Source: G965230065 sp965230065 | GTDB lineage: Bacteria > Bacteroidota > Bacteroidia > Cytophagales > Cyclobacteriaceae | NCBI GenBank assembly: GCA_965230065.1 | Contig: OZ245942.1 | Span: 6,882,001-6,946,000 of the forward strand | Length of the DNA stretch: 64,000 nt | Direction of reading: 5' to 3' | Shown: positions 61,076 to 64,000 of the stretch, piece by piece | How the letters are laid out: each line of letters begins with the position of its first letter | How positions within the stretch are numbered: position 1 is the stretch's first letter | Position numbers and translations under genes: made by a program | Notes under the pieces: model-generated | The model's input: the letters and a program-made list of their open reading frames with translations, nothing else | The model's database searches: none | What the model was told of the DNA's origin: nothing

Positions 61076-62131
61076 ATGAGCGAAAGAGAACGCTTAATCC
61101 TTGAATTGTTATCTGATGACCATTTTGTTCAATGGGTGCAATCTCCCGATGAACAGTCAAATGCCTACTGGCAGCATTGGATAGCGCAACAGTATGAAAG
61201 ACAAGAGATTGTGCAGGAAGCACGTAAAGTCATCAAATCTCTTAACTTTGATACTGCTTCCTTATCTGATGCACAAAAAGGCTCTTTAAAAGAGAGAATC
61301 AAACAAAGCCTTGAAAAAAAGCCAGACTTAAGCAGTAGAATAACTACGCCCCTTTCCCAGCCTAAACCCGGCCCTTCCATAGTCTACCGCTCCCTGAAAT
61401 ATGCTGCTGCCATCGCCATCCTTTTTGTTTTCGGATATTTTCTAATCAATAGCTTTCCGCTAATACAAAATAAGATAGCTGTAAGCACAACTTTCGGGGA
61501 AACTTCTTCAATATCATTACCTGATGGTTCAGTGGTTACCCTCAACGCAAACTCAAAACTTGAATATGAGCAACATTGGGAAGAAGAAGAGGCCCGGGAA
61601 GTTTGGTTGCAAGGCGAGGCATTTTTTGAGGTGCAAAAAGCTGATGAGATTGGCGGGAGGGAGTTCATTGTGCATACCGACCAACTTAACGTGGAAGTAC
61701 TGGGCACCAGTTTCAATGTAAATAACCGAAGGGGAAAAACCCAGGTTGTACTCAATACCGGATCGGTGAAACTGAAAACTTTGCAGGCAAATACCAAAGA
61801 GAATGTACTGATGAAACCAGGCGACCTGGTAGAATTCTCCACCGATCAGGGGGTTTTTATCAAAAAAGCAGTAGTAGACCCTGAAATGTACTCTTCATGG
61901 CGGGCCAATATCATGAAGCTCGAGGATGTGCCTTTAACAGAAATAGCCCAAAAGATTGAGGATTATTTCGGTTACAAAGTACATATTGAAACGGATAGCC
62001 TCAAAAAAGAGAAGGTAACAACCACACTGTTTAATAATGACCTAGGGAAGTCATGCGAATTATTAGAAACCATGCTGCCCTGGTTAGAAATCACAACCAA
62101 AGAACAACATATTATCATGAGAGCAAAATAA
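61076..62131 (+). CDS. FecR-family anti-sigma factor
   Basis: A 351-residue protein. The cytoplasmic N-terminal part (~1-100; ERLILELLSDDHFVQWVQSP) should hold the sigma factor, one helix follows (SLKYAAAIAILFVFGYFLIN, ~105-124). The FecR periplasmic domain (~135-240) has TTFGETSSISLPDGSVVTLN and VWLQGEAFFEVQKA. DUF4974 (~270-345; LEDVPLTEIAQKIEDYFGYK) is the C-terminal sensor that contacts the SusC STN domain. Located between sigma factor and SusC as expected. Confidence 0.94.
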   Translation: MSERERLILELLSDDHFVQWVQSPDEQSNAYWQHWIAQQYERQEIVQEARKVIKSLNFDTASLSDAQKGSLKERIKQSLEKKPDLSSRITTPLSQPKPGPSIVYRSLKYAAAIAILFVFGYFLINSFPLIQNKIAVSTTFGETSSISLPDGSVVTLNANSKLEYEQHWEEEEAREVWLQGEAFFEVQKADEIGGREFIVHTDQLNVEVLGTSFNVNNRRGKTQVVLNTGSVKLKTLQANTKENVLMKPGDLVEFSTDQGVFIKKAVVDPEMYSSWRANIMKLEDVPLTEIAQKIEDYFGYKVHIETDSLKKEKVTTTLFNNDLGKSCELLETMLPWLEITTKEQHIIMRAK

Positions 62132-62136
62132 AAAGA

Positions 62137-62170
62137 GCCTGCCAGGCTACCCCATAAGTAGCAGGCAGGC
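62137..62170 (+). terminator. Hairpin after fecR, weak terminator or attenuator
   Basis: GCCTGCC (62137-62143) pairs with GGCAGGC (62164-62170), with an inner GCTA/TAGC. No strong T-run follows; may reduce but not block read-through to the susC gene. Confidence 0.5.
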
Positions 62171-62209
62171 CTTCTGTATTAATTATCGCAACCCCAAATT
62201 TATCTGATT

Positions 62210-64000
62210 ATGAAAAAAAACCTACTATCTCACCCAAGAAAGTATTTGGCAAATGCCAGGTATATGAGTGTGATCCTGCTTTTTTTGTGTTCAACAAGTA
62301 CTTTTTCACAAAATTTAACTGCCAGTATTGTCAAGCATGACGATAAGGCCACTTTCCAATCATCGAAGAACACACAATCGTTGAAGGACTTGCTCAACAA
62401 GCTAGAAGATCAATACAACATCTTTATCAACTATGAAAATAAAATTGTGGATGACATAGATGTAAGCAGTATTGAGGCCGAAAAAGTGCTCCGGGTTTCC
62501 CGGAACAATATGCAGGAACTGGAAGAATCAATGCTGAAATTGCTGCATTACTACCAACTGGATTTCAAACAGTTTGAAGGCAAAAACTATATCATTATTA
62601 AGAAGAAGGACAGAAATATTAACCTGGAAAAAATTGAGAAAAAATCGCTGCCCCCCATCAAGGATAGGTCGTCACTCGATGGGATGGATAAGTTACAAAA
62701 AAGATGGCTGGCCAGCATGCACAAGCCCCAAGATAAAACAATCAGGGGCCAAGTAAAAGATATTTCTGACGGGACAGCACTTCCAGGTGTTAATGTACTA
62801 GCTCAGGGTACCACTGTTGGTACTGTGACCGACATTGATGGAAACTATACCATTTCAGTACCTGATGAAACTCAGGTTTTAGTGTTTTCCTCAGTAGGAT
62901 ACGTTTCTGAAGAAGTAAATATAGCTGGGCGAGACATCATTAATATAGAACTTTCTCCAGATATCAAAGCACTTTCCGAAATTGTAGTAATTGGGTATGG
63001 CACCCAGGAGCGCCGCGACCTTACCGGCTCTGTATCTTCGGTGTCTTCTGAAGAAATTGTGCAATTGCCCAACGTAAATGTGCAGCAGGCCCTGCAAGGA
63101 CGGGCACCCGGTGTGGTTGTTACTGAGAACTCCGGAAGGCCGGGCGCAGCTGCTACTGTCCAAATCAGAGGTATTGGTACTGTTGGCAATAGTGATCCTT
63201 TGTATGTAGTAGATGGCCAAATTCTCAACGGGGCCAATGGGATTGAAAGCCTGAACCCTAATGACATTGCTTCCATCGAGATTCTGAAAGATGCCTCTGC
63301 TTCGGCTATATACGGTGCCCGTGCTGCCAATGGGGTGGTGCTCATCACTACCAAAAGAGGCGACGAAGGAAAAACAAAGCTTAGCTATCATGGGTATGCA
63401 GGCCCGCAATTTTTCAACGACCGCCTGGAATTTATGAATGGACAGGAGTTTGTACAAGATGCCATCGACCGGGCCAATGCCCAGGGCGAAACCTCTGTGT
63501 GGGAAGATGAAGGCGACCCTGCCCAATTTGGAGAAGGCGTAGACTACTGGGAAAAGTTATGGCGTACCGGATACATCACAGACCACACGCTCTCTTTATC
63601 GGGAGGCAATGAAAGCTCTCAGTTTTTGGTGTCTTTTGGCTACCTGGATAACAAAGGTGTGATGATTGGGCAAAGCTTTGAACGGTTTTCAGTGCGGCTC
63701 AATACCGACCACCAATTGACTAACTGGCTCAAGGTGGGACAAAGCCTCCAACTGAGCCGGGCCAATGAAGAAGCCATTGGCGGAACTGGAGGATTCAACT
63801 CAGTATTTGAGGCCGGATGGCGTATGAAACCTACCATCGATCCCGAAAGGTTTCCGGATGGTTCATGGAATGGCCCTACCCGGCCGGGAGAGCCTTTCAA
63901 TTTTTCTACTTTCAGCCCAAATCAGTTTGTTGATGAGTGGGATGAACTTACCAAGCAATGGCGTGCCCTGGGCAATATATATGCAGAGATTGAATTTTTT
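62210..64000 (+). CDS. SusC/RagA-type TonB-dependent outer-membrane transporter with STN signalling domain (partial)
   Basis: Starts MKKNLLSHPRKYLANARYMS with signal helix VILLFLCSTSTFS; 597 codons are visible and the gene runs off the window. An STN secretin-like domain is at ~60-130 (SLKDLLNKLEDQYNIFINYE), then a carboxypeptidase-regulatory-like domain (~185-260; GQVKDISDGTALPGVNVLAQ), the TonB box-like EIVVIGYGTQERRDLTGSV (~262-280). The plug follows (LQGRAPGVVVTENSGRPGAA, IRGIGTVGNSDPLYVVDG, EILKDASASAIYGARAANG) and then the first barrel strands. The STN domain marks a transporter that signals to FecR and the ECF sigma factor. The substrate is probably a glycan; the SusD partner lies outside the window. 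Confidence 0.93.
   Translation, partial: MKKNLLSHPRKYLANARYMSVILLFLCSTSTFSQNLTASIVKHDDKATFQSSKNTQSLKDLLNKLEDQYNIFINYENKIVDDIDVSSIEAEKVLRVSRNNMQELEESMLKLLHYYQLDFKQFEGKNYIIIKKKDRNINLEKIEKKSLPPIKDRSSLDGMDKLQKRWLASMHKPQDKTIRGQVKDISDGTALPGVNVLAQGTTVGTVTDIDGNYTISVPDETQVLVFSSVGYVSEEVNIAGRDIINIELSPDIKALSEIVVIGYGTQERRDLTGSVSSVSSEEIVQLPNVNVQQALQGRAPGVVVTENSGRPGAAATVQIRGIGTVGNSDPLYVVDGQILNGANGIESLNPNDIASIEILKDASASAIYGARAANGVVLITTKRGDEGKTKLSYHGYAGPQFFNDRLEFMNGQEFVQDAIDRANAQGETSVWEDEGDPAQFGEGVDYWEKLWRTGYITDHTLSLSGGNESSQFLVSFGYLDNKGVMIGQSFERFSVRLNTDHQLTNWLKVGQSLQLSRANEEAIGGTGGFNSVFEAGWRMKPTIDPERFPDGSWNGPTRPGEPFNFSTFSPNQFVDEWDELTKQWRALGNIYAEIEFF

Overview
The window looks like a chromosome segment of a free-living, gliding-type Bacteroidota bacterium, most likely order Cytophagales; the order is an inference. 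The signs are a type IX secretion cargo with a gliding-motility C-terminal domain next to a PorP/SprF partner, an ECF sigma / FecR / SusC (STN-containing) trio, Bacteroidota glycosidases (GH92, GH97), A-rich translation starts with little Shine-Dalgarno, and promoters of the TTTG-N20-TAnnTTTG type. Genes are loosely packed, and many gaps carry hairpin-forming low-complexity repeats.

Layout. 1-7.7 kb: end of an outer-membrane protein gene, two small envelope genes, a multi-domain lipoprotein gene broken by a poly-G slip, then the T9SS cargo and its PorP/SprF partner. 7.7-11.8 kb (minus strand): secreted beta-propeller proteins and a D-aminoacylase-type amidohydrolase. 12.0-17.6 kb (minus): a tightly overlapping five-gene operon (DUF421 membrane protein, DUF3891 protein, SbnA-like PLP synthase, FAD/NAD(P) protein with no AUG start, Y4yA/DAPDC-like decarboxylase) that looks like an undescribed small-molecule pathway. 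17.9-19.2 kb: a PRC-barrel / Pmp3 / lipoprotein group. 19.3-21.6 kb: GH92 mannosidase.

21.8-29.3 kb is an accessory island: an IS110-family element with inverted repeats and a structured 5' region, then a type III restriction-modification locus in which a complete IS3-family element has replaced most of mod and res. Only the first ~40 codons of mod and last ~80 of res remain. Directly behind lie an intact 1080-aa PLD-like/SNF2 helicase and a DUF4391 protein. This module is the best candidate for an interesting defence system, and here it has lost its methylase/nuclease part.

29.4-42.5 kb is mixed: a NeuD-type acetyltransferase, peroxiredoxin, VWA protein, hicBA toxin-antitoxin, the tgt-lptG-DMT cluster (Tgt lacks its zinc cysteines), a DinB-like protein, a 202-bp element with 20-bp inverted ends, GH97, a Crp/Fnr regulator and a secreted protein with a clear promoter. 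42.6-47 kb: a c-type haem DUF1549/DUF1553 protein followed by a DUF1501 protein. 47-52.3 kb (minus): an OmpA/PorT-like barrel, a giant MA-like/TolB-like/D15-like fusion and a DAO-type oxidoreductase. 52.5-60.1 kb: pssA, radA, a UPF0316 protein and metabolic genes (ACC-deaminase-like, fructosamine kinase). 60.3-64 kb: ECF sigma, FecR and the first part of SusC, which runs off the window.

No rRNA, tRNA or CRISPR array was recognised. All family calls were made by eye from protein sequence; none was checked against a database.
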